From NCBI GenBank assembly GCA_033065855.1, contig JAVXUO010001311.1, positions 558,001 to 622,000 on the forward strand: a stretch of DNA of 64,000 nt, read 5' to 3'. Below are positions 10,276 to 31,037 of this stretch, in pieces (the stretch's first letter is position 1; every line of letters begins with the position of its first letter). A model generated the notes under the pieces. That model was not told where the DNA came from and did not search any database. It worked only from the letters and a program-made list of their open reading frames with translations. The DNA is from Escallonia rubra (Eukaryota > Streptophyta > Magnoliopsida > Escalloniales > Escalloniaceae). Made by a program: the position numbers and the translations under genes.

Positions 10276-12842
10276 ACTATATTAGAGCAACTGAAAACTT
10301 ACAGTTACTCTACGTGATGTAAATCCTTTGTCGAAAGGTAGAGATCGCCAAGATGATGGTTTTCGGGTCCGAAAAATTGAGAAAACTTCAATTGCATGGG
10401 TGTGTGAGAGGACTGCATTTATTCACAGTTTCGCAATTGTGTAGTGATTTATTTGGCAAAACCCTAATTTTCAACAGGGTGTTATGGTTCCTGAAGCTTG
10501 GAGGACATCAGATGGAGGTTAAAGACCTAGAGGTAGATGAGAGAACAATAAAACATGCTCTCTCAAGCCCTAGCAATGTAGACGTTGCACGTGTAGGATA
10601 AGAGCAAATGTCAATAAATGGAAAGTAACTTTTCATGCTTCATATAGTTGAGGGTAATAAGCCTAAACCTCAAGAGGACCTACTGTTATTAACCCTATGG
10701 TTTAGGTCTTTTGTTTATGGCTTGCTATTTGTATTCTTCCCACTGATGGTAGTCTTCACATATTTCTATAATCTTTGAATTCTTCTCTTTTTGGTACAAG
10801 TCCTTGAAACTCAATGTTTTAGGTCGTTGTTAACCTAATTGTCATTAAGGTTCAGCGTCTTTACGGTAAAACTTTTGTTCAACTTTTAATTTTATTCGTT
10901 TTATAATTTCTCCCTCACAAATATTGCATCTCTCAAGTTGCAACGAAAATTAAGAAGTAGGTTTTATACTCTTAATAGTTACAGTTCCAATACTCTGGTA
11001 ATCGCCCAAACACTTGACTCCAGATGGGGGATTCCGCGGTACCCATGTCCTGGTTGCTTGCTCCTGGTTTTTTTCCCCCCCAACCGATATGAAAGGCTTT
11101 ATTACACTTGAAAAATTAACAAAAACCAATATATCTCGGGAGAGAGGTGATCAACCACTCTCTCCTTCAATTCGAAACTGTCATATAGATCTTCATGCCA
11201 CTTCCTACAAGAGAGTTTCTTGGCTACTTATGTGAAAGAAGCAGCAAAAAGGTGGAAGAAGGTCGGTAATCTCATGCTTTGTGTGCATTTTACTTTTGGA
11301 TTTTGTTTAATAGTACATCATTGACTTATCATTTGTCATTTAATACATGGTTTGTAAGCTTTAGGATTAAAAATACACTTCTATCATGCATCTTAAATCA
11401 ATGTTTTTTTAATATCAATTTTAGTGTGTATGTGTTCCACGCGGCCACACCATACGCATCGCTTGTGCCCCTCATCTTAGTTGTTTATTGATTACATCCA
11501 AAGTTGTTAATGTCAAGGTTTGAAATCAATTACAACCAACGACTTATTACCAATATATTGATTTTTTTTTTGCTACTGTTCAGGTTATGAAATGAGCAAT
11601 TTCTTATAATATAATTATAACCAGTGATTATTTAGCATTTTCAATGGCCGAATTGAGAAGTTTGATTTTGCCGTTCAAATTCGTTTCACCAGTTTAAATG
11701 CTCACGCACACGCAATTGGCATATGAGAAAACTCTACTTCGCCTAACACACACCACATCGACTATTGGACCAGCGCAGTCCACGAATAGCTAGCTAAACA
11801 CTTAGTAATGGCCGAAAGGGCCCATCAGATACTCACATGATTTGAGTGAGCCTCACATTGGCCCTCAGGTCAAGCTGGCTTAATATTCTCCCACCAACAA
11901 CAACAACAAACTCGAGCATAGCTACTACGTTTGCTTCCTGCTTTTGCAGGCTTCTGCCATTAGAAAAAGAAGCCGCTCATCCAAAATTTTTTTCTTCTTC
12001 TCATTGGTTCTCATCTTTTGGCTCAAAGCAGTTGAGACATTTATTTTAGGCAGCTATATGCATCCAGCAAAATTTATGAGCTTTCTTTAAACGTGAACAA
12101 CACTTGCAACGCATGTAATTGCAAAGGGTTGGCGTGATAGTCAAGGATGTTTGCTTCTTTTTTTTACTTTCTTTATTGAAATCTTGTAGCCAACTAGCCA
12201 TCACTCAGAAAGAATATTGATATGAATGCACCAAGCTGATGTAGAGAGTGTGTCCTTAAGTCTACTTTCTGTATTCAATCCTTAGAGCCGATACTCAGAA
12301 AAATATTTATTTTGAATGTACTAAACTTATGCATGGAGTGCGTTTCTAAGTCTCAGTTGACGTTACAGCTGACCCGAGAATACTTTTTACGCTCAGAACC
12401 AAAAGAAGAAAAAGGTTGTGAACCAAATGATGGGTGGATGTCAAGATGGAAAGAACATCCAACAAGATGGTCTAAAGACTTTAAGAGGGTACACCAAAGG
12501 GGCAAGGTGGATATTTACGGTGGTGGAGACGTACAGAGTCCCTTTTGGCTTCTTAATTTGCGTTGGTAGTTAGATTTCGTAAACATAAATGCTTGACATT
12601 ATGATCATCTTCCCTCTGTAAATAATAAAGGAGTGATTGAAATTCTACAGAGAGGGAGGCTCCTTTGTTTATGATTGATGTACTGCCCATTTGAGGTTTG
12701 AATAAATAATCCAATGGAACTGGGCAAAGTGTAATAAGTATTGCCTGTTGGGAAGGAACAGAGAAGATGGGAAATTGTGGAAAGCATGAAATTGGGGTCC
12801 ATGAAACAACTTATGTGAAAAAGAAGATGGATTGCCGGTCTC
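10276..12842. other. Intergenic DNA, no gene recognised
   Basis: Several short open frames (for example 10353-10601 and 11846-12049) show no familiar motif or codon signal. I found no paired ends of a transposon. Related short phrases (ctcagaaa..atattgat.. and ctcagaaa..atattta..) near 12205 and 12295 suggest a small local duplication. Confidence 0.4.
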
Positions 12843-13707
12843 TGTTAAGCATGATAACATTGTTGAGCTCATTCTCTAATAGTTTAAATTTTTAGAGCAG
12901 ATGATAACTTAACATTGTATCAGAGTTCTGATTTAGGCTAGGTTTGACAAAAAAAATTTCCTCTTTTTTTTTTTTTCAGTTTTTAAAAACTGAAAAAAAA
13001 GAGCGTTTGGTAACCATTTTTTTTTCAGTTTAAAAACTAGTTTTTAAAATGAAGAGTAAAAAAAAAAACTCCAGAAACTGGTTTTTTTTTTCACTTTTGG
13101 TTTTTTTTTCTTAGACCACCACCACCACCCTCCCACCACCGGCAGCCACCTCAGGCGACCACCGTCGGCCGCTGGCGACCACCGCCGGAGGCCGCCGGCG
13201 ACCACCGCCGGAGACTGCCGGCTGCCACCTCCGGCCGCCGGCGACCACCGACAGCCACCTCCGGTCGCCGGCGACCACCGCCGGAGACTACCAGCAACCA
13301 CCAACCACCAGCAACCACCTCCGGCCACCACCACAATAACCGGCCACCGCAAACCACCAAAAAAAAAAAAGTCAAAATAAAAAGGGTTACCAAACATAAA
13401 AAAAAAAAAAAACTCAAAAAAAAAAAGGGGTTATCAAACACCCACTTGTTTTTATTAAAAAAAAAAAATTAAACTGCTCTTTAAAAACTGAAAACCAAAA
13501 AAAAAAATTTGTCAAACGAACCCTTAGTAAGGTCTTGGATTCGATTCTTCCCGCTTGCATATCTGGTCCCCTTTATTATAATGTTATTTGCACTCAGTTT
13601 ATTTCTGACTTCGCCTGTCTCTCCACGTGCAATCGGGTTGCACGTGATAAAATTGTTGGACTCATTCTCTAATAGCTTAAGCTTTTAGAGCAGATGTTAA
13701 CTTAACA
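12843..13707 (+). mobile_element. Fossil TRIM (miniature LTR retrotransposon) carrying a nested MITE
   Basis: A 5' LTR of about 72 bp (12843-12914) begins TGTTAA and ends TTAACA. A related 3' LTR (about 13636-13707) ends the same way. A 5-bp target duplication, gtctc, flanks the whole (12838-12842 and 13708-13712). The bases after the 5' LTR resemble the initiator-methionine-tRNA primer site (t.gtatcagag). There is no coding capacity, as expected for TRIMs. The LTRs have diverged visibly, so the insertion is not recent. Another DNA element (12936-13523) has landed inside it; without that the TRIM is under 300 bp. Confidence 0.8.
12936..13523. mobile_element. Harbinger/Tourist-type MITE nested in the TRIM
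   Basis: The ends (ggctaggtttgacaaa at the left; the complement of tttgtcaaacgaaccc at the right) form an imperfect inverted repeat. Each is flanked by TTA (12933-12935 and 13524-13526), the target duplication of PIF/Harbinger elements. Subterminal parts are A- and T-run-rich and also inversely related (cagtttttaaaaactg). The centre (about 13120-13340) is strikingly GC-rich with repeated ccaccgccgg/ccggcgaccacc words. No transposase is present. Confidence 0.8.
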
Positions 13708-13712
13708 GTCTC

Positions 13713-14208
13713 TGACAACTCAAGATTTTAAGATGGTGATGCTAGCTGACTCTTAAATCCAAAGAAAACAAACAAGTAACAAGTTTTGCCTTGTTTGATC
13801 TCTGGTCACTTTTCATTTAAGATTAGCCCTAACAACCCAAAGTAGTTCATGCTTGTCTTTAATACCTGGCTTAATTGCTTATAAAACTCCATGCAGGGTC
13901 ATGTCTGTGCAGACATTTTTTTCTTTGAATTTCATCGCTCGGGACTTCTAAGATGATGCTCCGATTATCAATTGACGTAAAAATTCAAATTATTTGGATG
14001 TTTGTCATATTTTGAGCGGTGAATTTGTGCTATTTAAAAGAAGTGCTTATGTGATAGCCACATCTACCCCCCACCCAAAAAAAAATAAAATTAACTACCC
14101 TACCCAACCCAACCTTTGATCATCATTTGACGGTGAAAGTTTCAATTTATTTGATACATGAAATATTTTGAAGGACAAATTAGATAATTTACAAAATGCT
14201 TAGGTGGC
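13713..14208. other. Intergenic DNA, nothing recognised
   Basis: No gene, paired repeat or RNA signal seen. Confidence 0.45.
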
Positions 14209-14218
14209 ATCCGCATCC

Positions 14219-14720
14219 AGGGGCGGAGTCAGAAAGTCTAATCGGGGGGTGCCAAAAAATTATAAGAAAAATTAATGGTTACCGTAAAAGAATTCGCGCC
14301 ACAATTTGATGCGTTAAATGCAAAATAGATTACTTAATTTGACAACTAATCATACAAGTTCACTATTCATACTGATTTACTTAAATTGGTAACAACAAAT
14401 TACTAATTTTCTATAGAAAAATTACCTTTTATTGTCGATCTATTCTATATTACTATTAATTGTATAAGAAAAATAATCACGAATAAGTTAAAATACTGCA
14501 AGAATTTAAAATAACTAACTTTGATATTTTCTTTATAACTGTAAATTTGAAATTGAAAGAATGAAGATGAACAAGTAAACAAGAAAAACAAAAAATATGA
14601 CAGCCGGTGAGACAAAAAGTCAAAGACACAATAAAATAATACATTAACACAAATTTTCAAACTTGGGGGGGGGGGGGGGGTTGCCATGGCCCCCCTTGGT
14701 CATGCTTTGCATCCGCCCAT
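14219..14720. mobile_element. Non-autonomous TIR DNA transposon with perfect 10-bp target duplication
   Basis: A perfect direct repeat, atccgcatcc, lies at 14209-14218 and 14721-14730. Between the copies the element begins aggggcgga and ends tccgcccat, a short inverted repeat. The GGGGCGGA terminus is widespread in plant MITEs. A duplication of 9-10 bp points to the MULE superfamily more than hAT. The interior is AT-rich with a run of 17-18 G near its right end (about 14664-14681). No coding sequence is seen. Confidence 0.78.
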
Positions 14721-14730
14721 ATCCGCATCC

Positions 14731-15529
14731 TTACTCATCCCATCCACTCACCCCCCCACCCATAGCCCGCTAGATCCCCACCAATTCTCGATGACCATCA
14801 CTACATCAATTCTTCTCCCTCACCCCACCTTTCCTCAAAATCACGGCGACTTCCCCCCTACTAAACCCATAACCGTTTTTTCAACAAAATCACCACCACT
14901 TTCGCCATTGAACCCCACGCCCATTTTTACAAAAACACCCCTTTGTTATACCAAACCCACCGCCACTTCCCTTCGACCACTAGCGTTACAGCTCTACTTT
15001 CCCCATTCCCCACAACCACCAACACTTTTTCCGCTAAACCTACCATCGTAAGTTACAAACTTTTGCCGCTGTAGGGGGAATGAGTTGGAAGGGGTTGACA
15101 ATGATGATGTGATTAACAAATAAATTTTCACTGCTGCGATTATGTGACTGCTACATAGACATTTACATCACATTATCTTTTAAAATCAAACAAACATCTA
15201 AAAGCTCCACACCCTTACAATCAACAGATGACTGGGACAACGATTGAAAACTTCAGGTGTATAAAAAATAGGGCATAAAATATTTTGCGTACACAACCAC
15301 AAATTATGATATTCTACGTGCAATCATCCTACAAGTCATACCTTTTTCTAGCGACATAGGAGAGAGACACAAAAAAAAAAAAAACAAAAAAAAAATTCGC
15401 CTGATGTGGACATCTACTTAGGCCTAACTTCCTCAAGCCCATTGCCAACCAAGTGGACCAACAACATCCATGGCCCAACAGTCGGCCCAACGAGTGCTTT
15501 TCATAAACTTTGGTAACCGGGCAAAAATG
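14731..15529. other. Intergenic DNA upstream of the securin gene
   Basis: A C-rich, G-poor tract (14735-15050) gives a Pro/Thr/Ser-rich open frame with no known motif, which I do not believe is a gene. The rest is ordinary AT-rich DNA with an A-run near 15370-15395. Confidence 0.45.
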
Positions 15530-15560
15530 TGACCGTTGCAACTCCCACTCCAGTATATAT
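15530..15560 (+). promoter_or_regulatory. Candidate promoter of the securin gene: MSA-like element and TATA box
   Basis: On the minus strand 15530-15540 reads TGCAACGGTCA, matching the mitosis-specific activator consensus YCYAACGGYYA at all but one position. A TATA box (tatatat, 15554-15560) follows. Another AACGG core on the minus strand lies at 15586-15590. MSA elements bind three-repeat MYB factors that drive G2/M transcription, which fits a mitotic securin. The distances and the gene's function support this, but the sites are short. Confidence 0.5.
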
Positions 15561-17552
15561 CGTTGAGAGGACCCAATTCCAAGAGCCGTTTGTAATCTAT
15601 TAATCTTTACCCTAAAACCAAAAATTAGCAGCCAAATAGCGATAAGGAACCAAAAGAATTCGAAGAAGAAAGCAATCGTATCTTGAAATTGAGTGGAACG
15701 CACACAAGAAGAAGAAGATCCCCTCCATCAAATTATCTCTGTGAGTTTTCTCTTTCAAATCCTAGATTTAGGTTTCATTGCCCAAGAAATGGTTGATTAA
15801 GACTTGATAAAGTAATACTCATCTCGAGTAATTAATTGTACAGTCTCTTTTCTTAATTCTGTTGCTTGCTATGTGCGTTGTTTGGTTGCGAAGATAATAA
15901 TGTCTGATTTTCTTATTCTTTTTTAGCATGACTATGAGAAACGTTTTAATCAGATGGGGTTTGTTATTTCTGTTTGAAGTAGGTTGCGGGGGGTGGGGTA
16001 GCAATGGAATGGTGTACAAGAATGTGGTATTCGGGTGAATTTAGGAGGAGGGTTTTCTGTAGGACGAGATGGTTCTTGGCAATTTGTGGCGATAGAATTG
16101 AAGAAGTAATTGAAATAGTTCTATGGGTATCTAAGGTTGGATTAACCCGTAAAAAAAAATGTATGTTGTACCTGGATATTCCTGTATGTCCTTTGGGATC
16201 CTGTTTGCATGTTATCGGGTGTAGTCTGGTAAGAATTTGATGCCAGATGAAATAAAGAAGCAAGTTTAATCTTGTAATTGGTGTCAGTATTCTTGGAAGT
16301 CCGGTGAGAAGTTGAAATTAAATGATGTAGTAAAGCACTTATGTCCTTTCAGATGCTAAAGTATATATAATTAATCCTATGAATGTTTAATTCTGCTTTT
16401 TACTTGGAAAATTAGTAGAGTTTTGAGCACCTAAGACCGTGAGTCAAAAAGGAGGGGGATTCTCTGCTGATTCTCACCTTGACCAGTTCTTATGGACATA
16501 GTTGAGTTGATTTTGGTAAAGTGTGGATTAGATTATCTATGGTCAGATCTGTATGCATTTGTGGGATATTTGAGAACCCCCAATTACCAGCATCAGATTC
16601 AAATCTTCTGTTATATTCTTATATAAGCTTCACTTGGGCCCTTCTTGGTTTGGAATATGACTACAAATCTGTCACTGACGTATTTGCATGACTTAAGTTA
16701 TATCGAGCAAGCTGATTTTTGGTAATGTTTCTGAGGTTTACATTATCATGATTTGAAGCTTCTTCATTTAAGTTGAAAATAACAAGGAGAAGTGATGATT
16801 CTCGCCCGCCATTTTCCAAACTTGCCATAACTTCTTTATGATTTGTTCTGAACGGCTGTAGTACGACAGACCCTTCTTTGCGTTCAAGAATAACCTGAAG
16901 CACCTTACTTATTCTTCAGTACGATTTAGTACTTCCCAGTCTTTACAGTTTGTACGAGTTTGTTAAATGATGACCAAAAATAACTAGTTAGAAACTGGTT
17001 GAAGTTTAAATCTTAACTCCTTTAAGTCTGAAGGCTGAACTGATAGCTCCATGATTTCCGGTTCCCATCTTGTAAACATTGACCTTTAATTCTCTTGAGG
17101 CTCGTAACATCAAGTTATTACAGTTCACACGGGTTTGTTCATCTTTTTCTTTCTGGTGAGTTAAGAAGCAGTTCAGTACGATCCTGTCGTTTACCCACTC
17201 TCTGAGTTAACAATGTAGTTTTTACTAGTATTAAGGTACTACGAGCTTGTGAAGTACGTGATGATACAACACGTAGAGTACTATTTGTTGGCTTGTTGAC
17301 TAGCATTCATATCGCCAAACAAGCGTTCCATGTCGTAGATCAAAGTAATTGTTACGTCCAAAGTTTGACTTGCGCACTTTTGTTAATGACACAAAGTGGT
17401 CTGAAACTCCTAATGGCTAATGGATCTTAAAAGTTGAAGTTAGAACGTGTTTGATTGATGAGATTGGTTCCCTAGTTAGATGTTTAACTGCGTATGTTTA
17501 TTTGGTTCTACTTCCAGATATTGAGCAGGCTTTTTTGCCTTTGAAAACCACG

Positions 17553-18646
17553 ATGGCTACACACGCTGGTCGCCTAATTCAAGATCAAAACTTGAATATT
17601 CACTATAATGGTAAGTCAAATAAAGCTCAGCAACAATGAGTAAAATTCCTCCTGGTTAGTTTTCATACTTACTCTATTTCGAATATGTACTATCAGGAGC
17701 TCCTTTGGGGGGAAAGACCAATGTCTCAAAGTCGCACAAAAAGGAAGGGCTTGCTGGAAGGAAAGCGCTTAAAGATATATCAAACTCGGGAAAGCCTTCT
17801 GCACTACAAGCAACAAAGAAACCCAGTGTGATGAAAGTTATTCCTATCCCGGAAGATCTTAGTGTTGCATTTTCTGCTGGGGGAAAGAAAAGTGTCACTA
17901 AGGCACCAGAAAAATCTAAACTAGTTGGCAGGAAACCCCTTAGTGACCTCACAAACTCTAGGACGCCGTCTGTGCATCAGGTACCCAAGAAGAGTCAGAC
18001 TACAAAGTTGAGTGTTGTTGCAGAAGAAAAGGACTTCCCCTCTACCATTGCACAAGAGGGTTTTCTTCACAACCATCAGGAATGCATAAAGGCACAAAGG
18101 AAGGTTCTGGATTTGGATTATTTTCTGAAGACAGTTGGACTAAATGATGGTAAGCAGAACTGAGCTTATCCAAAATTGTTTGGTTGTCTTGTTTGTGCAT
18201 TTGACTCACTTAGAACTTATATGTCCATATTTCCTTGCAATCAGCATCTCCAGGGGTTCTTCCTTCACCAGGAAAGTCAAAGGTCAGTTTGCCTCGATTA
18301 CAAATCACTCTTTTGTTTTACGCATTTATTCTTGGAAATGTTCAGGAGATTTTAGTTTGTTGTATGGGTTTGTGCCACAGCATTCAACAGAGTGTTTTAA
18401 TGAAATAAACGCCATTTTGTTTTGGTGTTACAGCCTGAGAATTCATCCAAGCTCTTGGAAAAAGAAGTGATGGCGATACCAGAGCTGATGGTCGAAGATG
18501 ATATTTATCAATACGGGAAAGCCAAGGCTCGTAGTGAACAAAACTCTCCAATTTGTGGTAGCCCAAATTCACCGATGGCATTTATGCATTGGAAAGACAG
18601 CGACTTCCCTGAATTCATGTTGATGGAGGAAATAGAACTACCTTAG
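17553..18646 (+). CDS. PANS: PATRONUS-type plant securin-like protein
   Basis: Exons 17553-17610, 17697-18149, 18245-18282 and 18434-18646 join in frame with GT-AG borders to give 253 residues. Two APC/C destruction boxes are visible, RKALKDISN (41-49) and RKPLSDLTN (98-106), each inside a repeated block of about 45 residues. A conserved FLHNHQECIKAQ segment (142-153) and a C-terminal SPNSPMAFMHW..DFPEF segment match the PATRONUS family, which protects centromeric cohesion by acting as plant securin. The N-terminus reads QDQNLNIHY where Arabidopsis PANS1 has a DEN-box. A leader exon probably lies at about 15585-15740 (donor ctct|gtgag) with a 1.8-kb intron before the coding exons. ATG 17553 is the first in-frame Met of that exon. 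The family assignment rests on short motifs, but several occur in the right order. Confidence 0.85.
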
Positions 18647-27967
<9,321 letters not shown>

Positions 27968-30900
27968 CCCTAAAATCATACTTAGGCTGGAAGCCTGCAA
28001 GTTTTGACTAATCTTACTGGGTTCCCGCCATGCTCTATTCAGCATCAAATTTATGTTTTTAACCCTGCCATCTGCTAGCAGTCATAATTTCTTTTCCTGC
28101 TGTTTATTTTTGAATGCGGTGTAGAAAGCTTTATAGTGGTTCATCTTTCAAGTTGCCTCGATTTGGTGTTAGTGTGTCATAATTTGTTTGTAAATTACGT
28201 CATTGCAAAGAAATTTGGGTCCTTTAGGACGTTTGAAGAAATTCAGGGTATTCGATGTAGTATTCGTCTCCAACTTTTTGAGCTTGAGTGGAAGCTTTGG
28301 CTTGCTGGTGATTTATCTCTTCTTAATTCATGCCACCACTTTCTTTATAGAACTAGTCCAGAGAAAGTATGGTATCTCCCCTTTCACAAGAGCCTTCCCA
28401 GTTTCCTTCTGGCTTTCTGGAGCATCTATGTTGAAGGAACTTATAACTTCTTCTGACTCAGGTAATTTTTTGGCCACTCTTTTCCTCTTCAAATTCCATG
28501 TAAACAGGAACAGTTCATGTGAAACAGAAATCTGAATTGATTTAGTTTCAGAATAGAAAATTCCTAAACATTCCAGTACAAAGATCTTCCGTCGCAGCTT
28601 TAATGACAAAAGTTATTGTTAAAAATATTTTTGTCAGTATCGCTAAATTTACAGTAATATATATGTATATTTTGAGATGCATTTAGAGTTACTATTTTTT
28701 TAATTACGGTAGATATGCTTTATGAATTAGGAAAGAGAGCCGATAAAGACGCAGCATGCATTTTTTGACTTTTCTGGGTTCTGTTTTGTTGTGGGGGGGG
28801 GGGGGGGGGGGGGTTGAGGATGTGCTTGTGTTTGGGCCCTATGGGTGGGTTTCCTTCCCGTGGAATAAAAGCAAACGCGTAGGAATCAAAGTGGGGGAAG
28901 GCAACTGGAAGCTGGCAAGCTGCACAACTTTTCCATTACATAATCATAATTATGATTCTTTTTTTCTTGGCCTGTTCAAGGAGGAACAATGTTCTCTTGG
29001 CAATCTTTGCTACCGGTTAATTTTCTGTGTTCGCCCACGACGGTCTAGCGTACTTTTACTTTTGCACGACCGAACGTTATTTTGAATTGTAAATAGTTCG
29101 AGTTGGTTGTAAAAATCTTTTAAACTTGTTGGGTTCCAAAAAAGCCGTCTTACGGTTCTTGTATCTTGGTTTGCATTCTAATGGATTCTGCATATCATTC
29201 TAAAACACAAGTGGAGTATTTTCATGAAAATATTTATTATTAGTATTATAGTTGCATCAATTTTTTCTTTGTCGCTGCCCGTAACAGCGAGAACAACACT
29301 TGCGAATTACAAATCAATCAAAGAATCACACAAAACGTAAAAGAGCGAAGACGAGGCAACGGAAGCATATTGCACCTAGCGTCTCGTGAAAGATGTGAAC
29401 ATTTACTTGTTCCGTAAAAGTTTAATTTCTTTTTTTAAAAAAAAATTGTATTAAGTTTTACTATTCAAAACCAAATTTTCTATAGTCAGAACAAACAGAG
29501 GGCATAAATGCTGCGTAAATCAACATCTGGCCTCTCCCAAAGATTGATAGCCACTTGGTTGCAATCCAAAGGGGTACCTACTTTCATTCCCATACTAACA
29601 ATCCATATTATTATTAGTCCAAGCCTTAATAAAGGACCATAAGGACTTTAATTTGCATTTGGGTTGCCGGGCATATGCCCATTATATGGATTTTAAATAT
29701 TTATTTATATTCTTTGTATTTAATTTATTTGTTCCCAACTTGCATTTGTTTGCCATCAAATACCTCAAGTTGCATTTGTTTGCACCATTTTTGATACTAA
29801 TTCTAAATGTTTTACTGCTCCTTGATTGGACTTGGGAGCCACTCTTTGTTTCTTTGTGTTTGGTTTTGCAAGTTGACAATGTGTTCATTGAGCATTCGCA
29901 GAAAACAAACCCTCCTTTCAAGAGGAACCAAAAAAATTATAGTAAGACAATTACAGTCATGAGATGTCCTTAAGTACCCTAAATTAAGTTGGAAAACTTG
30001 TCGACAACATAAATCACCTTTGTTGCAATAAAGTCTAGTCTGACTAACTATCAAATGAGTAGGAAGCTGTAACATAATTTCCTTGGAAGATAATTTCCCA
30101 CGACAATCTTAAGAGTCACGGACAAAAATGCTCGTGATTTGAAAGGATCTAAATGAAAATTTTCACATTTATATGAGGTCTCGTGTACTTTTAAAAAAAA
30201 TAAAGGGGTATTTTCTGGAAAGTTAACAAATGTTCAGACCCCCCCACCCACTCCAATATTTGAGGTCAAAACATAATTTTGCATTGATTTGGATCAAATT
30301 CATTTTCCGATCAAAATGGTTTGAATTGTTTAGTATCTGAATTGGATTAACGGGACAACTAACAACAACTCCACACATGATTTTAACAGCTACAACAAGA
30401 AAAGTCTTACCCTGCATTTAATACCTCAGCCAAAAGAAGCCTAAAAGATTGACTTAATCCATCTCTGACAAATCTGAAGATTTCATGTTTTTAGAGTATC
30501 ATCTAAACTCTCCGGTTTCAAAAGAAACTTTTTTATAACCGTAAAATTAAACAATTAGATGGACTCAACTATAGTTTGGAGGTTTTAACCAAAGATCTTG
30601 TACGTAAGATCAACGATAATTATTTCCAAAAAATTAAATGCAGCAGACGAATAAAATGGAGAAACCACAATTTGAAAATCCAATCCAATCCAAAGGAGGA
30701 GGAGAAATAAGATCGGGACGGGTGGGCTAGTAGGAAAAAAATGCAAGCACAAAAATCCAAAAAAACGCAACGTTGCTCATCACCGTTGGATCCTAGGGCA
30801 AGCAAAGTCAATCATCGCCGCACATCCAGTTTTTGACCAGTTAGCAGCTGCCAAAACGAGAGGCGTTTGACCAGCACAAATAGGGCATCCAGGGGGGCAG

Positions 30901-30995
30901 TACCGTCATATCGAAAAACATCCGGGGGCAATTCAGTCACAAAACCCACAATAAATACGATCTCTGAAGACCACTGATGCACTCATTGATGATCT
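27968..30995. other. 3' flank of the synthetase gene and intergenic DNA
   Basis: The first few hundred bases are probably 3' UTR. A run of 21 G lies at 28793-28813. A small inverted repeat (tgacaaaa..ttttgtca, about 28602-28636) is present. Short open frames, including those at 28136-28535 and 29653-29973, show no known motif. No gene is recognised. Confidence 0.45.
28793..28813 (+). repeat. Poly-G run (21 bases)
   Basis: An uninterrupted G tract about 0.8 kb after the synthetase stop codon. It could form a G-quadruplex, and its exact length is open to sequencing error. Confidence 0.9.

Positions 30996-31034
<39 letters not shown>
30996..31034. repeat. C-run followed by (TC)n microsatellite near a transcription start
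   Basis: Eleven C (30996-31006) run into about 14 TC units. The tract sits just before the presumed first leader exon of the downstream Arg/Ser-rich gene (donor gaacag|gtattg at about 31205). Such Y-patches are typical of plant core promoters. Confidence 0.8.

Positions 31035-31037
<3 letters not shown>

Noticed and set aside
13044-13441. Gly/Trp-rich open frames on the minus strand
   Set aside because: Composition artefact of the GC-rich core of the nested MITE.
14686-15051. Pro/Thr/Ser-rich open frame of 121 codons
   Set aside because: Low-complexity C-rich tract, begins inside a transposon end, no known motif.
28136-28609. Overlapping open frames after the synthetase gene
   Set aside because: Probably 3' flank; both strands open, no motif.
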